Below, in pieces: positions 34,685 to 43,989 of a stretch of DNA of 64,000 nt. The position numbers and the translations under genes were made by a program. How positions within the stretch are numbered: position 1 is the first letter of the stretch; each line of letters begins with the position of its first letter. Source of the stretch: DAOTWA01 sp963702935 (lineage in GTDB: Bacteria > Chloroflexota > Anaerolineae > Anaerolineales > Anaerolineaceae); the NCBI GenBank assembly GCA_963702935.1, contig OY969772.1, positions 1,302,001 to 1,366,000 on the forward strand, read 5' to 3'. The notes beneath the pieces are model-generated. The model searched no databases, had not been told where the DNA came from, and saw only the letters and a program-made list of their open reading frames with translations.

Positions 34685-35111
34685 TTATTCCTGGAAGACG
34701 CTGTTAGCCCTCATTTCTGGATATGTTTTGTAGATGGCCGAAACCAATTGGGTGAAACTTAGGCTTCGAACAAATTCGGAAACCCGAATTATAAAACTCC
34801 TGGGCATATCAGGCAGGCTTGCAAGGATTCTATCCCCTTCTTCTTGTCCTTTTACAGTCAGTTTATAGGTCCGCCAGTTATGATCTATGTCAATATCGAC
34901 AAATCCCTCTTCTTCCAACTTTTCAAGAACTCGATAAACTGTTTTGTCAAACGGTCCATAATTATATGGTTTAAAATCGAAAAGCGGTTCCATCTATTTC
35001 TTTGGGGATATTCCTATCAAGAAGAAAAAACATTTTTTGGACTTGGACTGGAGTATAGGAAGCTCCTTTGGCAGGGGCTAACCCAGCCAGAACGATTTCC
35101 CTTTGATCCAT
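34685..35111 (-). pseudogene. Panacea/SocA-like winged-helix protein, frameshifted
   Basis: From ATG 35111, with SD GTGAGGATATT, the minus strand reads MDQREIVLAGLAPAKGASY, TPVQVQKMFFLLDRNIPKE. It then shifts one base near 35000 into LFDFKPYNYGPFDKTVYRVL, ending KLTVKGQEEGDRIL and stopping at 34685. The joined product is about 142 residues: an N-terminal helix-turn-helix plus a wing, resembling Panacea (DUF4065) antitoxin-type proteins. Uncorrected, only a 102-residue C-terminal piece from ATG 34993 is open. It is directly upstream of the proteasome-like gene. Confidence 0.65.
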
Positions 35112-35313
35112 AATATCCTCACCTGTCTATGGATGATGTTAAATTGATTTAGAGAAACTGATTGCAAGACAGATACCATTTTACTCTTAATAAAATATTA
35201 TATGCAAATATTAAGTAAGAACATAGTGTTTAAAATCACTTCTTTTTGCTCCTCTTACGAAATAGTCCCGAAAATAATTAATATAGTGGCGAGCTATATA
35301 GGTGTACAAATGA

Positions 35314-36312
35314 TTACCTGTGATTGACCTTGTTCTTAATTAGAGTGAAGTAAGGGAAGTCTTTAACAATATTCTCAATAGCATCTTCATCAATCGAACC
35401 ATCTTCCATCATTGGAACATATATTTTAACCTTCGAAAATTTATCCTTGTAACATTGGCGTCCATATGAATATCTCCATTTTTGATAATTCAACATAAGA
35501 GTAATGAAAAGTAAGGTTGATAGGCGGTAACCAGACCTTGGATTACAGATAATAACATTATCAGTTGCCATAAAATCTTCTAATTGCAAAAATGCATCTC
35601 CGCTTACCGTACTTACCGTTATTGTTCCTCGTTTATAAATTCTGGCATTAGCTGGCTTGTCAAAGTAACCAACAATGCCATTGTTAGTTGAAATTCTTGA
35701 CACGGTCGGATAGAGGCCAGGGTCTAGGGCAGAAAGGGAATGAAAATCTCCTCTAATGATTTCAAAGAGAGAGAGTATGTCCATTTGCTTCCAATCCAGA
35801 GAGGATTTCAGAGTACCTTGGATTAATTCTTTTTCAGGAAAATATGATTTGAATTCATTTGGAAATAACTGTGAAATTAATTCTTCATCCATCCTTATAG
35901 TATCTTTAGTTTTAATCAGTGGCGCGAGTATTTCAACGCGTTTCATTTTTTCTCTATAACACTTGCGGCCATAACTATATCTCCACATTAGCCTTGTTAA
36001 TTCAGCCGCAATAAAAATGAGAGCTTTTTCGCTCATTTCAATTCGCGGAATTAAGATAGCAACGTCATCTTTCGCGCCAAATGTGTAAGGATGATATTTG
36101 GCAGATAGAGGTCGACCATTATAAGCTACAGTAATAGCTTTTTTATATTGCTTATTTTTTGGTATGTCAAAATAGCCCAAGAAACCATTGTTTGAGTCTT
36201 TGCAAGAAATTAAAGGTATATTTCCTGGATCTAAATCTTTTGTCGCATGGTAATCACCAGAAATTATGTTAAATAATTCGAATAATCTTATTGATTCAAA
36301 ATTAATATTCAT
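35314..36312 (-). CDS. Type I/IIB restriction specificity (S) subunit, BcgIB-like
   Basis: 332 residues built from two similar halves, each a target-recognition domain: GDYHATKDLDPG ... NNGFLGYFD ... WRYSYGRKCY, and GDFHSLSALDPG ... NNGIVGYFD ... WRYSYGRQCY. This is the layout of HsdS/BcgIB subunits, which choose the bipartite DNA target. The start overlaps the end of the nuclease-methyltransferase by 11 bases (translational coupling). AT-rich. Confidence 0.88.
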   Translation of the reverse strand: MNINFESIRLFELFNIISGDYHATKDLDPGNIPLISCKDSNNGFLGYFDIPKNKQYKKAITVAYNGRPLSAKYHPYTFGAKDDVAILIPRIEMSEKALIFIAAELTRLMWRYSYGRKCYREKMKRVEILAPLIKTKDTIRMDEELISQLFPNEFKSYFPEKELIQGTLKSSLDWKQMDILSLFEIIRGDFHSLSALDPGLYPTVSRISTNNGIVGYFDKPANARIYKRGTITVSTVSGDAFLQLEDFMATDNVIICNPRSGYRLSTLLFITLMLNYQKWRYSYGRQCYKDKFSKVKIYVPMMEDGSIDEDAIENIVKDFPYFTLIKNKVNHR

Positions 36313-38186
36313 CTTCTTTTCCCGCCTGCAATATATAGGCTACAGACTCCCTGATTGTTTTATCTATTCCATTCACAATCTCTTCGGCTGAAGGCGGATT
36401 TTGATCAAGATAATTCTCTGGTACTAACTCAAGCAATGGATCAGTGAAGTCAATCGGACATGCTTTGATGAATTTTGGTACACTTTGTATTGGCAAGGAT
36501 TGATTTTGCAGGAACGCTCTCAATGTGTCTTTAATTGTTGAGAAATCATTGGTCGCCCTTTTATTTGGAAGCCTCTTGCCTTTATTTTTTAACAAACCAT
36601 CATTTAATGCCCTTGTCCACAAAACATTAGACGAATTGGGATGGGATATACCCTTTTTTATAAATACACCTAATGTGTGAACTCCAACTGGATAGAATAG
36701 GTCTTCAGGAAAAGTAATTACAGATAACAATGTATTGTTTTCAAGTAATCGTTTTCTCCATGATTTATATGTGTTTTCTCTGACCATTGAAGAATACGGT
36801 AGAACTGAAAAAAGAATTTCCACCAATTTGCATTTGCTTTAGAGCTTGATCAATAAATTTGAATTCTTTTTCATCGCTTGCCTTAAGGGCAAATGGAGGA
36901 TTCATTAATACTTTTGTCACCGATAATTCGTCTTTTCTCGGAATGGAATTGGAATATTCGGCTGTAACTGTATTGTTCCTTATTGTTCTCTTTAAGTTCT
37001 TTTGGAAGCAATTTCCCTCAATTATATTGTTCTTGCCGTCACCACGGAAAATCATATTAACAATGGCTAATGAAGCAACTTCGGACTCTTGTTCTACGCC
37101 AAATAGGTTGTTTACTTTAAATCGATTAACTTGGGTTTCGCTATAGTTTCGCTTTACCGAATCGAAAGCTGAAACTAGAAAGCCACCTGTGCCACAAGTG
37201 GGATCATATACGATATCTTGATCAGTAATGTTCATGACATCTGCTGCAAATTGCGTAATGTGCCTTGGAGTTAATACGATTCCTATTTCTTTTGCTCCAT
37301 TACCATACTTTAGAAAGACTTCATAAAACTTTCCAAGTACATCAGTTCCAGAATTCATAGCAGAGCGAATATTTAGATTGTTCAATTCGGAAAGTGTTTG
37401 AACTATAGCAGACTTAAATTTAATGTGGTTATCTTGAGTTGCTGGAAGGGTCAATTCGATATATCTGTAGAATTCTACCTTCCCTTGGACTTTTAGAACT
37501 GCTTTCGCGCGAGTATTAATATCCCCTATCAGAACTTTAGGACTTGCATCAATATTGGGCGGAGTGTCATCTACTAATGAGAGTAATAGAGCTGCCATTA
37601 CTCTTGCACGATAGTTCTTGTTTATTGCTCCCAAATGCAATATTTCGTTGATTTTCTCCGCGACACTCAAAAAAAGAGACTCGTCAACTGGAATATCCTC
37701 AATGCTAGGACCACTCCCTAGAACAATATTTGCAATTTCAGGGGAAATTAGCGACGATATTTCTTTTGAATTTATTTTTATAGGTATAAACTGATCACCG
37801 ACGAGATAAAAAGTTTTAACTAAATAGCCATCAGTTTCATTTCCTGCTACACCGGACACAAATAAAGCTTTTATATTTTTACTATTGTTGATTTTGTTTG
37901 CATAACCAATGGCTTCGTTCATCGCCTGAGTTAGCTGTGAATGTGATCGCTTGGCCTCTAAAACCCAATATATAGATTCTTTTATTTTAACAATATTTTC
38001 GGGCTTGTCTAATACAAGTTGGGCCTGGATTTCTGGATGGGATAAACTTTCATTTTGTGTGTAAACTTGCCCATCTGGATGTTTAGATGGGTTCCTGGTG
38101 TCCCAGCCCAATTTCTTGAGTGTATCCCGTATGTAAATGTAAGCATGTACCTCTGAACTTCTAGACTGTGTAGAGATTTTTTGCAT
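36302..38186 (-). pseudogene. BcgIA-like restriction-methyltransferase, frameshifted
   Basis: Start ATG 38186 (SD GGGAG; an upstream ATG at 38225 is unlikely). An N-terminal PD-(D/E)XK-like nuclease region (YWVLEAKRSH, E77 and K79) is followed by an N6-adenine methyltransferase with DPTCGTGGF near 327 and NPPF from N429. The frame changes by one base near 36826: the first frame ends NSFFSSTVFF, while the correct continuation is ILFSVLPYSSM, SWRKRLLENN, VITFPEDLFYPVG to 36302. Joined, it is about 628 residues. As written, the enzyme would be truncated just after motif IV. Confidence 0.85.
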
Positions 38187-38226
38187 TATTTTCTCCCAAT
38201 ATAAGAACGAGATAATAATATACAAG

Positions 38227-38625
38227 CTAATGTTGATCTATTAGATCGGCAACAGCTTTCGTTTGAGCCAATACTTTTTTTAGGTCATCTTGATTTAATC
38301 GCCTGGCTTGGATAATAAGCTCAGTTTCAATTTCTGATGTTTGTTCTAATTCATATCTGGGTTTATATGGGCTGGGGAAAAAATAAATCAAAGGTTTCTT
38401 CAACGCTTCTGAAAGCGCTATTAATGTAAAAGCATCTGGTTCTATTTTCCCGTTTTCCATGTCAGATAATGCTGCTTGGCGGCGGTAAATTATGTTAGCT
38501 AAAACCCTCTGACTATACCCTGCCTCTTCCCTGGCAGCACGGATAAGTTTTCCCATTCCAATGGTAAATTTATTCGGTCTGGTAGGGTTGCCACTTATGA
38601 TTTCTAGGAAATGGTCTTTCAACAT
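38227..38625 (-). CDS. XRE-family HTH regulator (restriction-operon controller)
   Basis: 132 residues with a Cro/CI-type helix-turn-helix at about 24-80 (MGKLIRAAREEAGYSQ, RRQAALSDMENGK), then a tail of about 50 residues. It is first in the minus-strand restriction operon, with 40 bases between its stop and the start of the next gene, the usual place for a C-protein-like controller that delays the nuclease. Start could be ATG 38625 or the internal ATG 38556 (MGKLIR). Confidence 0.88.
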   Translation of the reverse strand: MLKDHFLEIISGNPTRPNKFTIGMGKLIRAAREEAGYSQRVLANIIYRRQAALSDMENGKIEPDAFTLIALSEALKKPLIYFFPSPYKPRYELEQTSEIETELIIQARRLNQDDLKKVLAQTKAVADLIDQH

Positions 38626-38889
38626 AGTAGTGAGGAAACAACCACCCTTGATACTTGTTTCGTATATAATGATATGATTATAAAATCAAACAATCCTTAT
38701 TGTGCCGTTATCTTACATCCGTATCAAAATATACGCAAGCGGGTTCTTGGCTTTATCTGTTTTCCTCCTGAGAGGAGCCTACCTAAAAATTCGTGGGTGC
38801 GTCCGTGCTTGAACGCACGCTTTTCCGTTACCCACTTACCCGCTCTGCCAGAATGCCCCGCGACCCCGCGAGTATCGCGCGTTTGGGTA

Positions 38890-38954
38890 GGGGCGATGCA
38901 TTCGGAAGACGCGCTGATCTACTCAGGAGAGCCTTTCCTCCGAATGCATCGCCC
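38890..38954. repeat. 16-bp inverted-repeat element, copy 1
   Basis: GGGCGATGCATTCGGA (38891-38906) and its exact complement (38939-38954) around 32 bases, preceded by GCGCGTTTGGGT. Copy 2 at 40056-40121 has the same arms, the same 32-base loop and the same leading GCGCGTTTGGGT. The remaining part of 38626-39182 holds a GCGTCCTTTGCGGTGA repeat (near 39026) and no gene I can support. Confidence 0.8.
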
Positions 38955-39182
38955 TGACGCCGGCCATCGGCGGGCTCCCCCGCCGGCCTGCCCTCTGTCT
39001 TTCCCCTCTTTGCGTCCCTTGGCGTCCTTTGCGGTGAGACCCGGCGGCCATCAGCCGATTGCCCGCGGGCGCGGCGTCCTCACCCACCCAACGCCGGGAG
39101 CGCGTCGATTGCCCGGGCAGGGGCCTTCCTTTTTCGGCAAAACCCCCGTCGATGCCGGGAGGCCGGATTGCCTGAGCCCGGT

Positions 39183-39929
39183 CTAGCTCTCTTCCAAAAG
39201 TACCTGCATCATCTGATCGCGGTGATCGAAAAAGTCTTTGGCAATCTTATAATGCTCGGTCTGCTCATAGTCCACTTCGCGTATGCCTTCGTCCGAAAAC
39301 AGGTAGATTCTCGCATTTGGATACGCCATGAGGATGGGAGAATGTGTGGCGATGATAAACTGCGAAGCGGATTTTACCAGGCGGTGGATGGCCGTCAAAG
39401 CCGCTAGTTGGCGGAGTGGAGACAAGGCCGCCTCGGGCTCGTCCAGCAGGTACAGGCCATTTCCGTGGAATTTGTAATTGAGCAAAGCCAGAAATGACTC
39501 ACCGTGGGATTGGGCGTGAAGCGACTTTCCCCCATAGGCTTCTGCATATCTTACCTCGTCGATATAAGAGGCAACGTTATAAAAGGATTTTGCCCGCAGG
39601 AAGAAGCCGTCTTTGGGCCGCTTGAAGCTCTTGCCGGATTTCAGATATTTGTAGAGATCCGAGTGCGTTTCCCGCGTCGAAAATAAGGTGTTCTTATTCC
39701 CGCCCTCCGGGTTATAGCGCAATAAAAGCGCGATTGCCTCGAGCAAAGTCGATTTTCCCGTCCCGTTTTCTCCAACGAAAAAGGTAACATCGGGATGGAA
39801 ACCAAGCGTCTCGAAACTTTGCAAAACAGGCAAACAAAATGGATAGGAATCCCAGGCGGGCACTTGTTCTCGAAGTAAGGTAATATCCATTAAATACGGC
39901 TTTGCCGTGAGCTTCTGGGTAGCGCCCAA
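39183..39929 (-). CDS. Stand-alone ABC/AAA-type ATPase (AAA_21-like)
   Basis: 248 residues: Walker A GENGTGKST, signature SHGES, Walker B LYLLDEPEAALSP and the switch His in IATHSPI. This is the RecF/SMC-like ATPase head without a membrane or coiled-coil domain, common in defence islands and often paired with a nuclease. No such partner is visible, although DUF488 follows upstream. TTG start at 39929 behind AAGGAGG (6 bases away). Flanked on both sides by copies of an inverted-repeat element. Confidence 0.87.
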   Translation of the reverse strand: MGATQKLTAKPYLMDITLLREQVPAWDSYPFCLPVLQSFETLGFHPDVTFFVGENGTGKSTLLEAIALLLRYNPEGGNKNTLFSTRETHSDLYKYLKSGKSFKRPKDGFFLRAKSFYNVASYIDEVRYAEAYGGKSLHAQSHGESFLALLNYKFHGNGLYLLDEPEAALSPLRQLAALTAIHRLVKSASQFIIATHSPILMAYPNARIYLFSDEGIREVDYEQTEHYKIAKDFFDHRDQMMQVLLEES

Positions 39930-40055
39930 TCGAAACCTCCTTAACGGTTAAGTTGCCCTTGCCTGTGCGCCGCTGCCCCTTCTTTTCGGGCATCGCGTCC
40001 CTGGCGTCCTTTGCGGTGAAACCCCCCAACCGTGTGCGTCTGGCGCGTTTGGGTC

Positions 40056-40121
40056 GGGGCGATGCATGCGGAGGAGGCGTTCTGCCGGATAGCCCCGCGC
40101 GCCTTCCGCATGCATCGCCCC
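40056..40121. repeat. 17-bp inverted-repeat element, copy 2
   Basis: GGGGCGATGCATGCGGA (40056-40072) and its exact complement (40105-40121) around 32 bases. Also a GCGTCCTTTGCGGTGA repeat just before it (near 40004), shared with the other flank of the ATPase gene. Either a MITE-like pair or a folded-RNA element. Confidence 0.8.
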
Positions 40122-40175
40122 TACGATGGCCGCGAAAACCTGACCACCGTCCACTGTCTACTGACCCCTTCCCCC

Positions 40176-40613
40176 TTACAAATGCACCACCGTCACGTCC
40201 TTCCAGGCAGCCGCCAGGCGCTCGGCCACCAGGCGGCGATGGCAATGTTCCGGCGTGGCCTCGCTGCACAAGAGGCAGCAGGTTTTTTCTTCGAACAAAT
40301 CGCGCTCCAACGTCTCCGGGATGCCGCGCTGATCCATCAGAGCGGAGAAGGCCGCTTCGTACGCCTCCCAATCCTTGCCGCTGCGGTACAGCTTGAGCAT
40401 CTCGTCCGTGGGCGCCAGCCGCTGGAGGGAACGGTAATCGCAGTCGATGAGCTTTTTCAGGAAGTAGCGCAGGTCCTCCTGCTTGGTGAAGCCGGCGAGC
40501 TGCCCGCCGGGGCGCAGGCGGATGTCCACCAGGCGCTGCACGCCGTTCTTTTCGAGCAGCTCGAAGAACTGTTGCGCGGATTTTTGGGTGAAGCCGATCG
40601 TGTAAAGTCGCAT
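40176..40613 (-). CDS. DUF488 family protein
   Basis: 145 residues. Family marks: YTIGFTQKSAQQFFELL, VDIRLRPGG, and the C-terminal CCLLCSEATPEHCHRR with the conserved CxE...CHR. Biochemical role unknown, though genome context of the family suggests nucleic-acid or defence-related work. Start ATG 40613 with AGGAAAAA upstream; a longer upstream frame to 40676 has no SD and was dropped. Confidence 0.88.
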   Translation of the reverse strand: MRLYTIGFTQKSAQQFFELLEKNGVQRLVDIRLRPGGQLAGFTKQEDLRYFLKKLIDCDYRSLQRLAPTDEMLKLYRSGKDWEAYEAAFSALMDQRGIPETLERDLFEEKTCCLLCSEATPEHCHRRLVAERLAAAWKDVTVVHL

Positions 40614-40740
40614 GGATTTTTCCTGTGGGGGATTTTGCCCTGGGCTTATTTTACAACCGGGCGCTATCCAGGGCAAACCGCCTTCAGCGTATTATAATTT
40701 CTCCCAGAAGACTATCCGGCTACAAGGAAGGAGCGTTCGA

Positions 40741-41262
40741 ATGCCAAATATCCCCGATTCCATGGCCGCCGAATTCCTGTACTATAACCGCTGGGCCAAC
40801 CTGCGTCTGATCGACGCGTGCAGCCGCCTGACGCCCGAACAGTTGGCCAGCAGCGCGCCGGGCGTCTACGGGAGCATTTACGCCACGCTGGTGCACATCG
40901 TCCAGGCCGAGGCCCGCTATTATCAAAGGCTGAGCGGCGTTTCCCTGGCGCCGCCCTTCGCGTGGGAGGATCTCCCGCCCCTCTCCGCGATCCGCCCGTA
41001 TGCGGAGCAGGTCAGCAGCGCCTTGGTGGAGGCCGCCGAGCACATGCAGAGCACGGATTCGTTCCGGCGGGATTGGGAAGATCCGGACTGGGAAGGGCTG
41101 AGCTCCCGTTTTAAGAGCGTGTCCATGCTGATCCAGGCGGTCAATCATGGGGTCGAGCACCGCACCAATGTCACCACGATTCTGGCGCAACAGGGCCTCC
41201 CATCCCCCGACCTGGACGGCTGGGAATACATGCGCTCGAACCCGGATCGCATGGGAGCCTAG
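40741..41262 (+). CDS. DinB-family protein
   Basis: 173 residues of the four-helix DinB/YfiT fold. Metal-binding histidines: one in TLVHIVQAEARYY and two in VNHGVEHR. Some family members are thiol-transferases (mycothiol/bacillithiol) or damage-induced proteins; the cofactor is not deducible here. SD AAGGAAGG, ATG 40741. A TATAAT at 40693-40698 lies in a good place for its promoter. Confidence 0.9.
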   Translation: MPNIPDSMAAEFLYYNRWANLRLIDACSRLTPEQLASSAPGVYGSIYATLVHIVQAEARYYQRLSGVSLAPPFAWEDLPPLSAIRPYAEQVSSALVEAAEHMQSTDSFRRDWEDPDWEGLSSRFKSVSMLIQAVNHGVEHRTNVTTILAQQGLPSPDLDGWEYMRSNPDRMGA

Positions 41263-41388
41263 CCAAAGCGCGGTAGAGCGTAGACCCTGGGGTCGATGGC
41301 CACCTGGAGAACTCCTCCCCCGAAATCGGGTTCTTCGATTTTGGGGGATATGGCGTTCTCATGTTTCCTTGACAGCCACTATGATCTG

Positions 41389-41512
41389 TGTCATCGCGAG
41401 CCCTGGGTGTTCTTCCCAGGGCGTGGCGATCTCAGGGCCGGCACCGAGATTGCTTCGTCGGGCAAAGAACGCCCTCCTCGCAATGACAACCTTTATTCTT
41501 GAGAACGCCATG
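41389..41512. repeat. Dispersed TGTCATTGCGAGG repeat, copy 2 (inverted)
   Basis: On the minus strand: CATGGCGTTCTCAAGAATAA, TGTCATTGCGAGG, CGAAGCAATCTC and GAGATCGCCACGCCC in the same order as at 23250-23355. An AGAACGCCATG/ATGGCGTTCT pair at 41350 and 41505 further frames it. Confidence 0.75.
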
Positions 41513-41531
41513 TTTTGGGGGAGGTGGGGGC

Positions 41532-41770
41532 TTGTAAAACCAGAACATTTGTGCTAATATATCCTCGCATCCAACCCTCCCACGCAGGAGATTCCCATGC
41601 TCGCCGCAAACCCCGCCCTGACTGCTCTCCGCTCTCTATTCTCCACAATTCGTTTATTCGTTAATCGGATTCGTTTATCCCCCAGGGCTGCGTCCGCCTC
41701 TCCCCAACCGGGGAGAATCCACCATATCTGGCGCTTCCCGGGGAATTGTTTTGATTTGTTTGTGATTTTG
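41532..41770 (+). other. Duplicated promoter/leader element, copy 2
   Basis: -35 TTGTAA (41532-41537), 17 bases, -10 TAATAT (41555-41560), with AGAACATTTGTGC in the spacer. Then AGGAG and ATG 41597, opening an 81-codon frame to 41842 that overlaps the end of the membrane glycosyltransferase gene. The core at about 41649-41696 (ATTCGTTTATTCGTTAA and CCCCCAGGGCTGCG) matches copy 1 at 29500-29545. Nucleotide identity survives but codon phase does not. Confidence 0.6.
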
Positions 41771-41801
41771 AAATCGAATCCCCGGCGGGCCGCTCCCCCT
41801 G

Positions 41802-43838
41802 CTACGGCGTCGTGCACTGGAACTCGCCTTCCATCTGGCTGACCGCTCCCTGCTGGGCGGCGTCGGGCGTGGTAGTCTGCGCGATGCGCTGCCAGGTGGC
41901 GCACAGCATGGGCTTCATCAGCGCGGTGATCTTCAGCGTCTGCCGCGAGAGATCCTCGGCTGCCTGCCAGCGCCCCACGTGGGCGTAGCCCTCCACGAAG
42001 GGCAGGCGCTCGGAAGGCTCGTTGGGGTAATCCGACAGGCCGAAAGCGATGTCGCCCAGGCGGGCCACTTCGGCCCAATCGCCCTGCTGGCGCGCCAGGT
42101 CGGCCTTCTCGAAGTAATAGCACCAGTCGTGCTCCGGCTCCGGCCCCAGCAATTGCGTGATCACCTGCAAGGATTGGCCGCCCTCGGGCAGCACCAGATC
42201 GGGCCTGGAGAGGGGCTGCCACTCCTGCACGTCGGCGGGCAGCAAGGGGATGCCCGCGTCGTACACCGGGTCCAGCAGGCGCAGGCAGGCCGGCGGGCCG
42301 TAGTTGAGCACGATCATCTGCGAGGTGCTGCCGTTGAAGGTGGCCGCCAGGTAGTTGTTGTGGATGGGCGCGCCGGCTTGCGGGGTGGCGGGCAGGTCCG
42401 CCGAGCGCACGGTGGGGTAGGCGAACAGGTAGGGCAAGGACAGGCTCTTGTCCTCCGGCGCGTAGATCCAGTTGATGGGCGCGGTCAGCGAGTTGTCGCT
42501 GTCCTTCATGAAGGCCACCTCGGCAGACAGCAGGGTGGTGCCCGGCTGGATGGCCGGCGCGCGCCATACGAGCTGCCACAGCAGGCGGCGCTGGCGGTTC
42601 CAGTCTCGCCGGTAGTCGGTAGCGTTCTGGTATTGCACGCCGATGCCCAGCGCCACCGCCAGGCTCAGCAGGGCGATCTTGACCACGCGCGGGCCGGGGA
42701 TCAGCTCGATCAGCCCGGCCAACAGCAGGCTGGCGCCCAGGATGAAGGGCAGGGTGAAGCGGTCGTTGGGATAGGTCAGCCCCACTTGCAGCCCGGTCAG
42801 CCAGAAGGGCAGGCCGCAGGCCAGCAACGCCAGCAGGCCGGTCAGGATCAGCGGCAGGGGCCAGCGGGTGAGGCGCGCGCGCGGGCCGTCCCCGCCGCGC
42901 AGCAGGAACAGGTAGACGGCCAGCCCCAGGAAGCACACCGCCACCAGCGCCCAGTACACCTGTGTGGAGCGCGCCCCGAAATCGGCCAGGGCCGGCGGCT
43001 GGAAGGCGCGCAGCCAGGCGCCCACGCTGGTGGTGGCCACGTCCTGCCCCACGGTGCTCAGCAGCCCGGCCAGGGCCCGCAGGGGGTTGGCCGAAAGGCT
43101 GCTCACCAGGGAAGGCTGGTAGGTCTGGAACTTGAAGATGAAGGCGCGCCAGAAGGCGTAGACGCAGTCCAAGGCGAAGAAGGGCGCCCAGCGCCGGGCG
43201 GTCTCGGCCAGGCGGCGGCGCGGGGCCAGCTCCTGCTCGCCCAGCGCCAGCCAGATCAGCAAGGGGCGCAGCAGGTCCAGCCCGAAGAAGTATTCCATGG
43301 CGAACAGGTTGGCCGCCGAGGTGAGCAGGGAGAAGCCGGTGAGGGGCCAGTAGCGTGCTTTCGAGCGCAAGGCCCACAGCATCAGCCCCAGCGAGAGGAA
43401 GAAGAGGGTGAGGATCAGGAAGAAGTGCCCGTAGGTGAGGGCGATGAACTGCTGGCCGAAGCCGGGATAGACCACGAAGAGCAGCGCCACCCAGGCCATC
43501 TGCGCCTTGCGCGCCGGCCACAGCTTGCCCAGCGCCCACCACAGCGCCACGGCGCTGAGCCAGCGCCAGGTGAGGCCGAAGATCTGCCACACCAGCGGGT
43601 TCTGCCCCAGGAAAGGCGTGGTCAGCTTGTAGAACAGGCCCCACACCGGGCGGTTGGTGGCGAAGTAGCGCGTCAGGCCGGCGTTGCCGAAGGTGTGCGT
43701 GATCCAGGCGAAGGGCCAGTCGTCCCAGTAGAAGCCCAACTGGTTGATCATCAGCCCGTAGCTGGCCACGGTGACGGCCAGCAGCGCCAGCGGAATCGTC
43801 CAGGATGGAAAGTGTAGTCTTTTGATACGGTTAAGCAT
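41802..43838 (-). CDS. Large polytopic membrane protein, probable GT-C glycosyltransferase
   Basis: 678 residues with about ten or eleven membrane helices in the first 420, then a soluble extracytoplasmic domain. The first loop after helix 1 has the acidic FYWDDWPF, as in GT-C polyprenyl-phosphate sugar transferases. Donor and acceptor unknown. The GT2 gene at 43990 (polyprenyl-phosphate sugar synthase type) lies just upstream on the same strand with a REP element between, so the two may make and use the same lipid-linked sugar. Confidence 0.78.
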   Translation of the reverse strand: MLNRIKRLHFPSWTIPLALLAVTVASYGLMINQLGFYWDDWPFAWITHTFGNAGLTRYFATNRPVWGLFYKLTTPFLGQNPLVWQIFGLTWRWLSAVALWWALGKLWPARKAQMAWVALLFVVYPGFGQQFIALTYGHFFLILTLFFLSLGLMLWALRSKARYWPLTGFSLLTSAANLFAMEYFFGLDLLRPLLIWLALGEQELAPRRRLAETARRWAPFFALDCVYAFWRAFIFKFQTYQPSLVSSLSANPLRALAGLLSTVGQDVATTSVGAWLRAFQPPALADFGARSTQVYWALVAVCFLGLAVYLFLLRGGDGPRARLTRWPLPLILTGLLALLACGLPFWLTGLQVGLTYPNDRFTLPFILGASLLLAGLIELIPGPRVVKIALLSLAVALGIGVQYQNATDYRRDWNRQRRLLWQLVWRAPAIQPGTTLLSAEVAFMKDSDNSLTAPINWIYAPEDKSLSLPYLFAYPTVRSADLPATPQAGAPIHNNYLAATFNGSTSQMIVLNYGPPACLRLLDPVYDAGIPLLPADVQEWQPLSRPDLVLPEGGQSLQVITQLLGPEPEHDWCYYFEKADLARQQGDWAEVARLGDIAFGLSDYPNEPSERLPFVEGYAHVGRWQAAEDLSRQTLKITALMKPMLCATWQRIAQTTTPDAAQQGAVSQMEGEFQCTTP

Positions 43839-43877
43839 GAGGGATTGTCTGTTCGCGAGGGAAGTGTCCTAAAAGGC

Positions 43878-43933
43878 GTAGGGCGGCTTTCCAAAGCCGC
43901 CGAAAATCCGGCGGGATGTGAATCCCGCCCTAC
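43878..43933. repeat. Composite REP/BIME-like element
   Basis: Full copy of the element described at 27829: GGCGGCTTT/AAAGCCGCC hairpin, GGCGGGAT/ATCCCGCC hairpin, and GTAGGGCGG...CCGCCCTAC outer arms, lying between the two glycosyltransferase genes. Confidence 0.85.
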
Positions 43934-43989
43934 GTGAAGGCAGAAGGCAATGGCAGAGTAGATTCATACGGGCCGGGGAGATCGGGGTT

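Noticed and set aside
38611..39186. 191-codon open frame between the XRE regulator and the ATPase gene
   Set aside because: It spans the inverted-repeat element and low-complexity Pro/Arg/Leu sequence with no motif or SD.
41554..43817. Long frames of 696 and 612 codons overlapping the GT-C gene
   Set aside because: Alternative-frame or antisense artefacts of high GC; the 678-residue membrane protein has clear helices and an acidic motif.
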